From Chelonoidis abingdonii (taxonomy: Eukaryota > Chordata > Testudines > Testudinidae): a stretch of 64,000 nt of DNA. The position numbers and the translations under genes were made by a program. The stretch spans positions 135,072,620 through 135,136,619 of the forward strand of contig NC_133771.1 in assembly GCF_003597395.2 (NCBI RefSeq), in the 5' to 3' direction. Shown here in pieces: positions 11,879 through 24,744 of the stretch (positions are counted from its first letter, which is position 1; each line of letters begins with the position of its first letter). The notes below the pieces were generated by a model. It had not been told where the DNA came from and did not search any database. It worked only from the letters and a program-made list of their open reading frames with translations.

Positions 11879-12162
11879 TGGCATACACTACACATGCTTT
11901 GACAGTCTGCTTCTCCTAGTATAGCTGTACTGACAGAGCCCTCTAGTGTAGATGCAGCATATGTTGTCAAGTTTTTCTGCTGGCATAGTACCACCTTCTA
12001 TAATAGCATTACAGCTATGCTGACAGAAGCACTCTTCTGTCAGCATAGCTGCAGCTACACTGGGTGTTTTGCTGGCACAGCTATGTCAGCTGGGGACAGG
12101 GGGTTCACATCCCTGACTACCATAGCTATGCAGACAAACCTTTTCTAGTGGAGAACCAGTCT
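11879..12162. mobile_element. Harbinger-like MITE nested in a larger element
   Basis: Palindromic text around CATAGCTGxxxCTACACT and CAGCATAGCTG, with GTGTAGATGCAGCATATG near the left end. It resembles the MITEs at 11090 and 39773. Ends are approximate. Confidence 0.5.
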
Positions 12163-12984
12163 TTGGTGTTGCAAAGCTCAAGGGTGCAATGCCTACCTCC
12201 TAGCCACCTACAGGAATCCACAGCCCTGAGTTAGGTCCCCTAAATAATGTATAGGGAGATCTAGGCACCTAAGAATGTTATCCACAGAAGCCAACAGGCT
12301 GAGCGGGGAATGCCCAAACTAGCCAATAGGAAATGCCAATGGGAGGGGTGTGGCCTAAGCCCTGCATTTCTCAGGCAGTTAGGTACCCAAAATCTGGGCC
12401 AGAGGAAGATATCTATATTTGCTTGGGGTTCTCAGCTGTGAACCCTCTCCTAGAGTTGGAAGCCTAACCTATTTTTTGCAAGAAATGTGGAAGGGAAAAG
12501 AAGTTTCCATTATAACCTTTATCCCAGTGGTTAGAGGACTCACCCAAGATGTGAGAATCAATTCCCCCCCATGCCTGATGTGGAGCTGAACATGGCTTCC
12601 CTACCTTTCAGATGTGTGTCCTAATCACTGGACTATAGACCCATTCACATGTTCTGTCTGGCCCAATGCATATTTAACCACTTATACACAGCAGAGCAGC
12701 ATTAACATGAGAGACAGAGAGAGCCTCACACCAGACTACATTATAATCCAGTAGCTAGGGCACCTCTCCTGAGAGGTGAGTATCCAGGTCCTGTTCCACA
12801 TCAGACTAAAAGGGGAATGGAACCTGGCTCAGTGTTAAGGTTAAAACCCTAACTGTTTTGTGTGGGTTTAGGCATGCTCTGAGAATGTCCAACGGATCGG
12901 GTCCCACTGGCAAGGTACATGGGGAAACGCCTCGTCTGAGGATCCCACTGGGGCTTGGGCATGAAACGTGCCCGGATGCCTAGA

Positions 12985-13255
12985 CTCAGAAGCGCCGATT
13001 TACGGGTTTCCCCAGGGGTGCTCAACCCCCACTCTGCCCCCACAACACCTCTTCCTGCCCCCTTCCCAAGCGTACCCCACCCTCCCTCTGCCTCTTCCTG
13101 CCACCACTCCTCCTCCACCCATCCAAGGTCTCCTGCATGCCACTGAACAGCTGATTGCCAGTGGACAGAAGATGCTGGTGGGGAGGGGGAGGAGCTGATC
13201 AGCTATTTTTTTCTCATGGGTGCTCCAGTCCCGGAGTACCCACAGAGTCAGTGAC
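12985..13255 (-). repeat. Interspersed repeat with GTGCTCC / GAGCACCC ends
   Basis: One end reads CCCCAGGGGTGCTCAACCCC and the other GGGTGCTCCAGTCCCGGAGT. The interior is C-rich with a purine-rich stretch near 13175-13195. It looks like a common turtle repeat, probably a DNA element, but no target duplication was established. Confidence 0.45.
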
Positions 13256-13473
13256 TATGCCTAGACTGAAGCAGCAGTGTACATGATGACTGGCAGAAAT
13301 GTAGATGCTTAGGCTAACTTTAACAGTGGAAACTTAGGTGCATAGGCATTTTAGGCACCTTCAGGATTAGGTGGCAGGTGAGTGGAAATTTGAGGACCTC
13401 AGTGGCACCTAAATGTTGGACTTAAGTACCTTAAATGGCAGTTGGGCACCTAAGTCCTTTTGTGGATCTAGCC

Positions 13474-15420
13474 TTGGGTGTGTTATATAATTAAAGGAAG
13501 TATATCCATAACAGAGAGGCATAATTGCAGAAGACTCCAGCTTCCATTATCACCATGTTACAACTGGGTCAGAGTACGTAAACAGCTAATTTAGACTTAA
13601 AATAATAGGTTAGAGAAAGTAACTTTGTATGAGCAGAGCCATTTAGAGTCTGAAAAGTCAACAGACAAACTTCACAATTGATATGAACCTTTACTGTAAG
13701 TCAGTGTAAATATTTTTTAACTAGAAGTAATGATATAAGTGCAGGATGTTGAAGAAGTTGAGCCTCTACATCTCAATAAATTGCAACTGAGATATGATGT
13801 ATGATCAGACATGTTGAAAAAAATAATTATGCTAACCTAACTTTAATAAAATAAGAATATTCAGAAGAGGTTCCAAATGGTTTTCATTTAGCAAAAATAA
13901 TCGTTGGTAACAGAGTAAAGAAATAAGTCCACTAATAAACTGAAGGATAACACAATGCCTAAATCCTAATACTTGAAGAGTCAACAGTACTGTCATCAAA
14001 CATACTTGGCATAGAGGGAACATTAAGAATGGTTTTAGTTGGATTTAATTTCATAAAATAACATGATAGCCACTATGTGACTCACCAGTGGTGCCAACAA
14101 GCAAAAGGTTCATTGTTCTTTACAAGCAACTCCTGTCTCAGACCTGACAAACTCACTGCACCTAGTACACCACTTTCACAGTATTTATCCATGAAGGGTA
14201 GCATGTAAGGTTTCTACTGAAAGCTTGTAACTTATCAATACTTGTAATCATTGTAAGATGCATGTATGGGTAATATTTAAGGAATAATGTAACTATATTG
14301 AAAACTATGCCTTATGGTCATAGAGTAAAATTTAGTCACACAAGAATCATATATCTCAGTAATGGCTCATCAAAGTGGGAGGGAGTTGTTATCCCTCCCT
14401 GATCAGATGGTGATGCAATGCAAGGTTCAGTTGTCCCTTGCTCCATTCCAGAGCAGTCAATGGAAAACCATCAAAGGCAATTGCAAATAATCTAAACCAC
14501 TTAGAGATATAAAGGAACATTATAACAGACAGAGGATTGCCCTATCTGTGAGTGAAGACAAAAGATTGATTCAGTAGATCCAAGGTGGAGAAAGACACTC
14601 TACATCTATTCAATGAGGACACATCTTGTTGAGGGGAGGTGTTTTATGAAAGATTGGATCTTGGCTTTTGGGAAGCCTGCTAACTCTGCCACAGACTGAA
14701 TTGGGGAAAGAGGGGAACCTACTTTATTAGATAGGAACGGTAACTATCAAGTGTAGGCCCTCCTTTGTGTTCTATGATTTTGTTTTATATTATTGTTGCC
14801 CTGGAATGGAGGGGTGTGTTACCCCAGAATTTGATCAAGCTAAACTGCAACCATTTTGTGTGCATTTAGCCACCATGAATCAATAAAATAGAATACCACA
14901 CAGTTAAGGGTTAATTTGAACAAGCAGGGTTTCTGGAGGTCAGGTCAAATGTTAGCTGCATGCTTGCAGTTTCTGCTAATCAGAATGAGAGGAGGGGGAA
15001 AAAAAAAGAGTCAAGAAATTGAGACTGAAATAAAATAAGTGGATAGAGATCTTGAGTTTGGGTGTCTTTGATATGGAAGCTCAGATTGTTAGGAATGTTA
15101 TGTTGATAAGTAGTTGATTGAAGTTAGGAGAAGTGATGACCCAGTAGAGGTCACTATGAGTTATGTGTTTTGTAAAAAATAGTTATAAAAGACAAGATAA
15201 TAGAGTGTACTTTGAAGCAGGATAATGGTATCCGGAGAGACTGTTTCCTAACACCATACTTCCTGGCAGGGAAGCAATCAGCCATTGCTGACCTGCTGCT
15301 AATTATTCAAAACCATCTCAGATTCAAGGTAATTGTTTGAGATATTCTAAACCTATAGCTTATGCCTGTCTGTGCTCAAATCTAATAAACTGTAGTTTTA
15401 GTTAAGAGCATGCTTACTTG
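13474..15420. other. Intergenic, no gene recognised
   Basis: No open frame or RNA gene was recognised. The block about 14130-14830 has the feel of an old retroelement LTR, but no ends were found, so none is claimed. Confidence 0.4.
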
Positions 15421-16165
15421 TGTAACCCTTCTGCCCCTCTGAGTTGGCAGCAACAAGGGCCGGCTTCAGTATGCAGGGGTTCCATTTCAATAACACAATG
15501 CATAACCGGCTCGAGCCCCCACCCAGTGACCTGGGACACTTACATACCACACCCCCCTGGGCTCCTCTAGGAGGCAATACTTCCCCTCTTGCAAGCACGG
15601 AGTCTGAGTGTAGCAAAATCCTTTTAATAAAGGAAGGAAACAATGCAGCATCCCATTGAAGAAACACCACAAACAAGATTATAACACAAACCATAAACAA
15701 AACCCCACCTCCAAATACATTTGGCAATGTCCTTTTCCCCTTAGGGTCTTAAGTCCAGTCACCCCAAAGTCCAACAACCCAAAAGTCTCTGGTCAGTGCC
15801 ACCCCAGAATTCAAAAGTTTATCTGCAGAGTTTTAACCCCCCCGCCAGCCTGGGTGGAAATGGGGGCGGGGGAGTCCACACAGGGTGTTAAGGGGCACCT
15901 TACGTGGGCCAGGGCCAACTGCTCTGCCTCTCCATGGAGTTCTGCTGCAGCCTTCACCACGACCAGCTCCACTACCCTAGCTGTGCCGCTCCTCCAGCCA
16001 TCCCTGCAACCGCTTCACTCCACTCACTGTTCCATGGTCTAATCCAACACACTGCAAACTGCTCCACTCTGCCAGCCTCTTAACAATAGGTCTTCAGGCT
16101 TCCCCCACTAGTTAACACAGCACTCAGTGATTTCAGCTCTTAGTAGGGGAGCCCTGGTGCTGGTA
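15421..16165 (-). repeat. Possible minus-strand LTR-like or other retroelement block
   Basis: A GC-richer block between AT-rich neighbours. Its minus strand contains TTTATTAAAAGGATTTTGCT and long non-coding C/G-rich text. Neither TG...CA ends nor a target duplication could be fixed. No protein was recognised. Confidence 0.3.
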
Positions 16166-17813
16166 CACCATTGGCCCAACATGAACCCAGCTCAGCAGTC
16201 TCTAGATGGACTCCTAATGGAATCAAAATTAGTTCTACTCTGAGAGAGAAGGATATGCAATTGGTGTTCCACACCCTCAAAAGGAGCCCATACCCCCCAC
16301 CCACACCCACACACTCTCAATTCACTGGGTATTGGAACCCATGTCCCTTGTTTAGCAAGTGTCACTTAAGTTATATTGAGACATCTCTGTCATAAAGCAG
16401 TCTCCTAGTTCCTCATTCACATAACCAGCTGGCAACACTTTATTTATCCTGCCCCAATAACAAAGAAATTGGGGATCCCAGAGCTGTCAAAATAACCATC
16501 CCAGGCTGCACTGGGGAATGCTGGGCATGCCCATGCAAATATCTGAGAATTCACAATTCCTGAAATTCTTTCCGCACTTCCCATAATTCACCATCAGATG
16601 TCAGGGTAGAGCTCATCCTGACTCTGTAAACACTTGCATCAATCTGTCATCAGCCATAAGTATTGTGTTCCCACTGGTTTATACCTGACACCACCTGGAG
16701 TGAAACAGTTAAGTTATGACTGCTTTGGGTTTTGAAAACCGTGGGTAACATTGTAATCATTGTTTCTATCAATGATTCTCTCTTGCTTCTAGTGGACCCG
16801 CTATTCTGTCTTAAACATTCTTTTGTTTTATTATAAGTGCTCATAAGTGCTGTGGAGCAGGGTCTTCAAGTAAAAACTAGTAAACTGGGGTACACACAGC
16901 TCCTTTGGGTGCAGAGGATCTGAAGTTTCTGTGAGTTGCACTGTGAGGGGCTGGATATCATGGGAACACTTCAAGGGACTTAGGGAATTGGGTGTACCTT
17001 CTGTTAACCTCCAAGGCAAAGACAGGGCTGGCATAGCCCAAAGGAGAGTGTTTGAATGGCTGAAAGGCTGGTGGTGTTAGGGAGCTAACACTCAGCTACC
17101 ACAAGCAAGACATTCTCTCATTAGAGGCAGGGAGTAACAAGGTGACTCTCAGTCCTGGTTACCCCAAGACTCATCACACACTATTTTATCTTTCACAATT
17201 AGTTAGGACTGAAGTTGCATCATGACAGATGGAAAGGATAACTCTTCTTCTTCACTATGATCTGCATTATAATGCCCTTATAACTGATCTCCGAAGAAGC
17301 ACATAGATACAAAACAGAGGTTGGTAAAAAATTCCATATTAAACTGGTTTAATGAAACTATTGTCAAAGACAGCAATGATATTTAAACCATGCAAAAGCC
17401 ATATGAGCCAGAAAGACAGCTGGGTGAAGTTCATGCCACCTTTCATCAGAAGAAAATGGGAAATCACTTAGAGGCTTAACTTACACAATAAGAAGGATAT
17501 GATCTGGTCAGTTCTTGAGCAGGAAACACTGAAAGACAATCCACGGATGCTGCTGTGAGTGATGTTGGTGATTCAGCAGATGGCAACCTTCCTGCTGAAC
17601 CAATGTCATAGCATGGGATGGGGGGCTACAGTAATACTGAACGTTTGCAAATGAGACATAGGAGCAAGGTCCTGACCATTTGTGTCATTCTAGATCATTC
17701 GGTAACTTTTGCAGGTGTTCTAATAATAGCACCGATGTCCTGGACAAATACCAATTTTGTAAAGTACATTCTGTCTCCTTAAATTTCTCTGCATGGTTAC
17801 AATGAGCTACTGT
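16166..17813. other. Intergenic, no gene recognised
   Basis: Short frames only. A few patches (for example around 16880-17060) look repeat-like, but nothing was assigned. Confidence 0.4.
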
Positions 17814-18969
17814 GGGTATGTCTGCACTATGGGATTATTCCGATTTTACAGAAACTGTTTTTTTAAAACAGATTGTATAAAGTCAAGTGCACGCAGCCAC
17901 ATTAAGCACATTAATTCGGCGGTGTGCGTCCACGTACCAAGCCTAGCATCGATTTCCTGAGTGTTGCACTGTGGGTAGCTATCCCATAGCTATCCCATAG
18001 TTCCCCGCAGTCTCCCAAAGCTCCATTGGAAGCTGGTTGAGGATCCCAGCTGGCCTGATGGAGCAAAAAACATTGCCGCTGGATGGACTTCTGGGTACAG
18101 TCTCAACCCCTCCCTCAACGTGAAAGCACAGCAGGCAGCCACCGTTTTCAACCCTTATTTCGCTGGTGAATGTGCAGAAGCCATAATCCACGGCAAAACA
18201 TGGACCTTGCCGAAGCTCAAAGACAGCAATCAATGACGTTTTAAACACCTCGCACATTCTCGTGCAGTCAGTGCTGAACTGGGACCTGCAAAAGCCAGGC
18301 GAGGAAGTGGCGGGCTATGGCAGAGCGGCGACAAGAGATGAGTGAGGACATGGACACAGAAATTGCAAAGCGGGCGGGCCCCTGCCTCTTTGGAGATCCT
18401 GCTGGTAATGGGAACAGGTTCTGAGCCCATTGAACATCAGATGTTTCGGGCCTGGGGAATACAAGCATAGAACTTGGTGACGAACTTGCAAGCATAGTGT
18501 GCAGGGATGTGAGACAGACCCATACCCATCCAGCTTAGAAACGTTTGCATGCGCTAAGGCGAGGACTTAACATCGGAAACTTTGTGACTTGCTTTACCCA
18601 CTGCCCCTGAAGCACCAAGAATACCAAGATGATTAGCAGCCCTCACAGCTGAGAAGCGAGCTAAAGGCAAATACCCCTCTGGAAGCTTGCATCGAACCCC
18701 AGACAGCACCGGGTCAGTCGAGGAATCCAATGAGAGGGGAAAATCATAGCGTGGGGGCTGACTGTGATGGCAATAGCCAAAAGCATCAAAGCCTGAACTG
18801 CTACGAAAGGTAAGTGACTCTTGGGAACCCCATAGTGCAAGATCATAAGTGCCCGAATGGCTTTGCTGCAATGAGATTCCCTAAATCTGTGGTGGTGGGA
18901 GGCAATCAGATGGAACCCATATTCCTATCGAGCACCGGAGCACCAGGCACCCGTAATTAAACACGCAAG

Positions 18970-19195
18970 GTATTTTCAATGATGCTGCTAAGCACGGTGG
19001 AATTCACAAAGGATGTTTCACCAAACATCCATTGGGATGGCCAGGAAGGGTTCATCGAGCTCGCGTCTAGGAAACGACTACTCTGTTTAAACCAGCTGCA
19101 GCAAAGGAAATTACTTCCCCAGACAGAAAATAAAACAGTTGGGGTATTGAAATGCCCTGTAAGTTATCCTGGGACCCAGCCTACCTCTTGAAGCA
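18970..19195 (+). pseudogene. Harbinger transposase relic (second copy)
   Basis: Shifting frames give NIHWDGQEGFIELASRKR, a damaged form of the conserved NVGWPGxVHDARV-type motif. A later piece reads GIEMPCKLSWDPAYLL, matching the VEMPVVILGDPAYPL-type motif; the usual Gly before the catalytic Asp is Trp, while the Asp is kept. These blocks align with the relic at 6455-6600 in the first Harbinger copy. Frameshifts make it a dead gene. Confidence 0.65.
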
Positions 19196-21516
19196 ATGTC
19201 ATGAAGCCAACACAGGCGCCTGATAGTAGTCCACGAGCTGTCAAACCCTACCACGCTTGACAATCTGACAGCGAATGGCCGTAGAAATGTGCTTTGCTAA
19301 AAGCCCCTTGATTTCTGGATAAACTAGCGCGCTTGGCGAGCTCATTCCATCCACTACACGTCTAGACCAATCACCAACCAAATGTCCCTTTCAAAATCAT
19401 TGCTGCTTGCGTGTGCTCCATCTAAAATCTCTGTAGAGGAGTACCTGGGGAGACCTTTATTGCGCACGGGTGAAGCTGAGAGGGCAGAACCTATGACAAT
19501 TGGCCGCTGATTACACGCAGCCAAGACCACCCAGGCGCCATTTATAAGAGCACACCAAGGAAGTGGCGCACATTAACACCGAAGCTTTGAGAACAACAAG
19601 TTTCGATCATCTAGGAACCCCCATGCACCGCGCACGAGAACGAGCCAGGGTACAGTGTGACTGTTGTAATTATGTTTCTCCTTGATAAGAAAAAACGCCC
19701 CCGCTCCCTTAAAAAGATTGACTCAACGAGCTTGGCTTTCAAGGAAATACACAGTCACTTCCTCGTTCCTGTCCACAAATCATGTATTCTTTATCTACTT
19801 AATTATAAAAGAGGGAAGAATACGACCAAGGTAGGCCCGTGGTGGGGGTTTTGGGAGGAGGATAGTAGGGAAGGAACAGCACTACACAAAAATTCCTAAG
19901 TAATCACCAGTGGAAGAAGCCTTATCTTTGGCTGCACTGGGGTGGATGAGGGCGGCGATGCACGACCCTACCCCAAGTTCTTACTCGTCCTGGTGGGTTG
20001 AGGAGCCTAAGGAACATGGTGAGGGAAGAGGTGGTATACAGGGCTGCAGAAGCGGCACTCTGGAATCCTGCTGCCATTCTGAAGCTCCACCATAATGCCG
20101 AAGACGTCAGTTTGAATCACGAAGCAAAGACAAGCATCCCCCCAGATCCCGTTGGCAAATCCCGCCACCCCCGCTGATCTTCCTGCGCCACCTCTCATCT
20201 CGAGCAACTCTCCCTCAATACTCGAACAACTCCTCTCTGTCTCCAACGTTGTTCCTCTGTACCTCATAACCCGTACCTGAACCATCGTAAATCCTCTGAT
20301 AATTGCGACCAGCGTCGTTCCAACCATATCAGAGGAAGCCTCTTTCACTGCGGCACTTCCATGAATTCCGAAGAAAACACCCAAATTGTCTCTCACGTCT
20401 TCTTTAATCGACTGCCTTACTAATAGCCCTTCGGGATGGAGTAGAGAGCGCTATCAGCAAAATTTTGCCGCTGCATGACCAAGAGGAAAAGAAATAAAGG
20501 GAGAGAAGTATTTTAAAAAAGACATCATTGTAGACGAACAATGTGGTCTATCTATCTGTCACGAATGAACAACACTATCACCTTACATAGCACGTGTTTT
20601 CAACATCAAGGTCGCATGGCCATCTTAAATTTGAAAGTGCCTGCGCTTTGGTGTTAACCAGATTCACACGAACGCAGGTCCGGGCAGCAGAAAATTTCGC
20701 TTTGCCATGCGGCCCATGGTAAGCTATTGTCTTTCATTCTTCTGCAAGCTCATCTACCAGCGCCCTCCTTATCCCAAATTGCAAGCAAAGCCGATTCGAG
20801 TGCTGCTTTCTGCTTCCTGTTACCACATGTACAGCATGCCTAAGAACCCACGCACCGGAGCGTCTGGTACATGGAAGATCACTCCAGCAAACACCCATCT
20901 TTTCCCGCCCTCCAACCCGCGTGCTGGTAGCATGAACAGATCCCTACTAAGCCAACAACGCAAAAAGCTCAAACTGCCAATCTCCCCCACTTCCCCCTGG
21001 CTGGCTACCTGCAGGGATAAGGATTTCTTTTAAAGCCACAGGCAAACAGCCCAGTAGGAAATGGCCACCCTCAAAGTCGCCCTACTTAAATTCCTGAATT
21101 TCAAACCAGGTTACAGAACCGTACACCGCCTGAGGATAACACAGCGAGATAAGAACAGATTTTGCTGAATGCAACAAGCAATCACCCATGGTACCAATAA
21201 CGCAGCTATGGCTTTTTGTCATGCAAGATAACAGATTACTTGCTACATGCAGGCGTGGTCAAGTATCCTACCATCGAGACGGAATAAAGCAGCGCTGCCC
21301 AGAAACCTTCTGCAAGGAGGCTTTGGAGTACCCCATCTCAGGAAGAGCGTCCATGGAGATGTCCCGGAGGAATTTTTCCACCCGCTCGAGGCCGCGCGCA
21401 TGAAACATGTTAACAGACTTTCCAGTAACTTGTACTGGCTCGAATGTATCCCAAAGTTCCTCAAGGGCAAATTAATCAATATAAACAACTTGCCATTTAA
21501 ACCACATGCGTATATT

Positions 21517-22090
21517 TTACAAGGTACACTCACCAGAGGTCCCTTCCATGGCTTCATTGTCTGGGATAGTTGCTTGGGAGGGTAATTCCGTCAGGGTGAG
21601 AAAAAGCTCCTGGCTGTTGGGGAGAACGGAGTGCTGTGTGCTCTCTACAAGCTCATCCTCCTCTTCCTCCTCATCTTCTCCGTCCGCAGAATCCTCAGCC
21701 ATGGCTGCGATTACCCCGACCTCGGAATCCACAAACAGGGGTGGGGTAGTGGTGGCGAACCCCCCTAGAATTGCATGCAGCTCAGCATAGAAGCGGCATG
21801 TTTGCGGCCCTGCCCCGGACTTTCTGTTTGCTTCTTTGGTTTTCTGGTAGGCTTGTCTGAGCATCTTAACTTTCACACAGCACTGTACTGAGTCCCTGGT
21901 GTGGCCTCTCTGCATCATGGCCTTGGAAATTTTTTTAAATGTTTTCTCATTTCGTCTTTTGGAATGGAGTTCTGTTAGCATGGAATTCTCTCCCCATACA
22001 GCAATCAGATCCAGTACCTCCCGTGCAGTCCATGCTGGAGCTCTTTTTCGATTCTCAGGAGACTGTATTGTTACCTGACGAGCTCTGCAT
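21517..22090 (-). pseudogene. Harbinger-associated Myb/SANT-like DNA-binding protein, mostly intact
   Basis: The minus strand reads NRKRAPAWTAREVLDLIAVW near its start, then SKRRNEKTFKKISKAM, VKMLRQAYQKTKEANRKSG and QTCRFYAELHAILGG. This is a trihelix Myb/SANT-like domain with its conserved Trp residues, followed by an acidic run (EEEEEDE near 21660). The frame from the internal Met at 21981 to 21517 stays open for 154 codons, and open sequence continues upstream to about 22055. An ATG at about 22091 gives MQSSSG but lies in another frame, so a small indel separates the likely natural start from the domain. Harbinger Myb-like proteins bind the element ends and help import the transposase. Confidence 0.75.
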
Positions 22091-22455
22091 GGTCACCTGT
22101 GCTGATGATCTCTCCACGCTGGGTCAACAGGAAATGAAATTCAAAAGTTTGCGGGGCTTTTCCTGTCTACCTGGCCAGTGCATCCGACTCCAGATTGCTG
22201 TCCCGAGCGGTCAAAATGGTGCACTGTGGGATAGCTCCCGGAGGCCAATACCATCGAATTGCAGCCACACTAACCCTAATCCGACATGGTAATATTGATT
22301 TGAGCGCTACTCCCCTCGTCGGGGAGGAGTACAGAAATTGGTTTAAAGAGTCCTTTATATCGATATAAAGGGCTTCGTTGTGTGGACAGGTGCAGGGTTA
22401 AATCGGTTTAATGCTGCTAAATTCGGTTTAAACGCGTAGTGTAGACCAGGCCTGT

Positions 22456-22640
22456 GTTACAGAGAATCTGCCATACTAGAATCTGAAGTAGGTCCATCAA
22501 GTCCAGTATCCTGTCTCTAGCTATAGCCTGCCAGACTTGATGCCATAGAAGGTACAGAGCCCCTTAGTAAAGTACCTAGCCAATTAGACAATGCATATTC
22601 GGGGAGGAAAGAAATTCCCTGATGCATAAGATATGAAGTC
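22456..22640 (-). mobile_element. CR1 LINE 3'-end fragment
   Basis: Text such as CTGCCATACTAGAATCTGAA and AGGTCCATCAAGTCCAGTAT is an inverted, diverged form of the CR1 3' end seen intact near 58330-58402 (GACCTTCGGTCTGACCCAGT). It abuts the Harbinger element. Confidence 0.6.
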
Positions 22641-23391
22641 CCCTTAGGATGCGGAACTCAAATGCTACTGGTAACATATTACTCTGCCTGTTCTACACTG
22701 TTGTGCAGTGGTATTGTGTGCTCTTAAACAGCTGCAGAGTTCTATAGTTTAGGTGGCAACATTTCAGCAAATGGTGAAGTGGTTCATCCACATGTTTCTT
22801 ATGTGTCTATTTACATATGTAGTGATTTCATTCCTCTCAGTTGGTGGAAAGACATTGAGAGCTGGTGGTGCAATAATCTATTATATAACCTTGTATCAAA
22901 AGAACAGGTACAAATTGGTGTACATGCAGTTCCAATGGTAATTGCCTTCAAAGTGGTTCCGAGGATTGTGCTGCTAAACGGTACACTCCTAAGAGCCTGG
23001 ATCTGCAGTGGCAATACGTTCTGACAACTCCAGTTTTGTACCCTTCCTTGATTTTTATTTTCAGTCTCTCAGCTCTGTTGTTTAGCTGAATGAGTATCAA
23101 AAGAAGAACTTCAAAGTTCTGGCTTTTCTATGGAGTGACAGTGACCATGGAGATCCAAGATATATAGTGAGTGAGTGAACGTGTTTGTGTGTGCATGCCT
23201 GCGTGTACAGACTTAACGAATGAGGAAAATTTATAGTTGGTTCATGTTTTTATTTTGTTGCTGTTTGGAAAAAATAAGAGCCTGTGGTCCTGGTAATAAA
23301 GTGGATGGATGTCATTAACTTGTCACAATTTGCTCCCATCACTAGTTCTCACTCCTGGCATAACAACAGGCAGCAAATTCTGATGAGTAAC
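22641..23391. other. Intergenic, no gene recognised
   Basis: Short overlapping frames on both strands without family resemblance. The final five bases, 23387-23391, are one copy of the solo LTR's target duplication. Confidence 0.45.
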
Positions 23392-24059
23392 TGTGATGAA
23401 CTAGGAATGTTAATGTTTTCTCTGAATACTGTGTTGGTGCCTCAGTGTCCCCATGGCAGTTCTTAAGTATCTGGCAGAGCAAAGGGCCAATGCACCTAAA
23501 TGCTTGGCACTCTGTCTCCTAGCAACTGATGGCCTGGGCCCCTCCTCTGCAAAGGTGCCAACTGAAGGTGTTGGAGACAAAGAGGTCAGGTGACCTCGTG
23601 GCCCGGGAAAGGAGCTGAGCAGAGAGGAGGGGCTGGAGGGGGTGGTTAGTCTGGAGCTTGCTGGGGACGAGGAGTGAAGTGCAGACCTAGGGGTCTGGCT
23701 CACTGCCCCCCAGAATGGACCCGGCCGAGGGGTCTGGTTCGCTGTATCTACAAGCTCTGTTTTAGACCCTGTTCCTGTCATCGAATAAACCTCTGTTTTG
23801 CTGGCTGAGAGTCACGTCTGACTGCAAAGTGGGGGTGCAGAACCCTGTGGCTTCCCCAGGACCCCGCCTGGGTAGGCTCGCTGTGGGAAGCACACGGAGG
23901 GGCAGAGGATGCTGAATGCTCCAAGGAGAGACCCAGGAGGTGAAGACGTGTGAGCTTCTTGCCCTCAACAAGTCTGCTTCGAGGGAGAGGAGGCTCCCCA
24001 AAGTCCTGACTGGCTTTGTGGGGAGCAGTTCCAGAGCATCGCCCGGTGACTCCGTGACA
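23392..24059 (+). mobile_element. Solo LTR, 668 bp, with 5-bp target duplication
   Basis: It begins TGTGATGAAC and ends ACTCCGTGACA, the TG...CA form of LTRs. It is flanked by the exact 5-bp repeat GTAAC (23387-23391 and 24060-24064). An AATAAA polyadenylation signal lies at 23784-23789, giving a plausible R/U5 boundary. No internal retroviral sequence adjoins it, so it is the product of LTR-LTR recombination. Open frames within it are shadows. Confidence 0.88.
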
Positions 24060-24064
24060 GTAAC

Positions 24065-24744
24065 TCTCACTCTTAAAAATTTGCTGCCCAAGACAGAAGT
24101 ATGCTGTACAGGTTTAACAGGCTTTTTGTGGTAGCATTTTTTTATGGAGTAGCCTAAATGATGGATTAAAATCAGTGATGTCTGTGAGAGAGGAATCCAC
24201 ACAAAAACCCCCAAGCTGAAGACTGAGGTAAATAGTGATCACAACATGTGCAACAAATGGGCAAGGATATCCCAGAAAGAGTTACTGAACAGAGCAGATA
24301 TACATTTTTTGGCTAGGAAGGTATTAAGTGTTTTGCGATTTCTCTAGTTTCAATCCCTACAAATAAAACATTGGATAAGGATATCAAATTTTACCATTGA
24401 ATATTTTGATATATTTTGTGACATTCCAACTAGAAATGGGAATTTTCTTTTGAGTGAGATGCATGGCAGCTATACAGACTTACAGATCAGATAGACAAGA
24501 TAATGCTACACATTTACAAAGAGGCAGAACCTGGCCATTCTTTTTCTCAGTTCTTGAGACTTGTAAAGCTTTTAATAGTCTCTAGTGTTTGTTGTCACTT
24601 CACTTGACCAAGGATGTAAAATATTTGAGGATACTAGCCATGTCTGTCCACAATCTATTTTGTCCTTAAGAATAACCCCAGGTTAGAAAAAATCTTTATT
24701 CTCAGGCTACCTGAGACAACCAAAACTATCCAAACCTAACACAG
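24065..24744. other. Intergenic, no gene recognised
   Basis: AT-rich sequence between the solo LTR and the CR1 copy. Nothing recognisable. Confidence 0.45.

Larger units (their letters stand above)
11851..13473. mobile_element. Inverted-repeat DNA element with nested insertions
   Basis: The left end reads GGGCTAGATCCACAAAGGGA and the inverted right end AGGCTAGATCCACAAAAGGA. Inside lie a Harbinger-like MITE (about 11879-12162), a pair of tRNA-like segments in opposite orientation (about 12530-12625) and another repeat (about 12985-13255). No transposase frame was recognised and the target duplication is unresolved. Confidence 0.6.
17814..22452. mobile_element. Near full-length decayed PIF/Harbinger transposon
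   Basis: The left end reads GGGTATGTCTGCACTATGGG and the inverted right end GGCCTGGTCTACACTACGCG. The triplet TGT borders both sides (17811-17813 and 22453-22455). At about 4.6 kb this is the longest element here. It carries a + strand transposase relic near 18970-19195 and a well preserved - strand Myb/SANT-like gene near the right end. Base composition is more CpG-rich than the flanks. The region 19200-21500 has no recognised protein. Confidence 0.8.

Noticed and set aside
14100..14830. A possible second endogenous LTR
   Set aside because: No TG...CA ends, target duplication or polyadenylation signal could be fixed.
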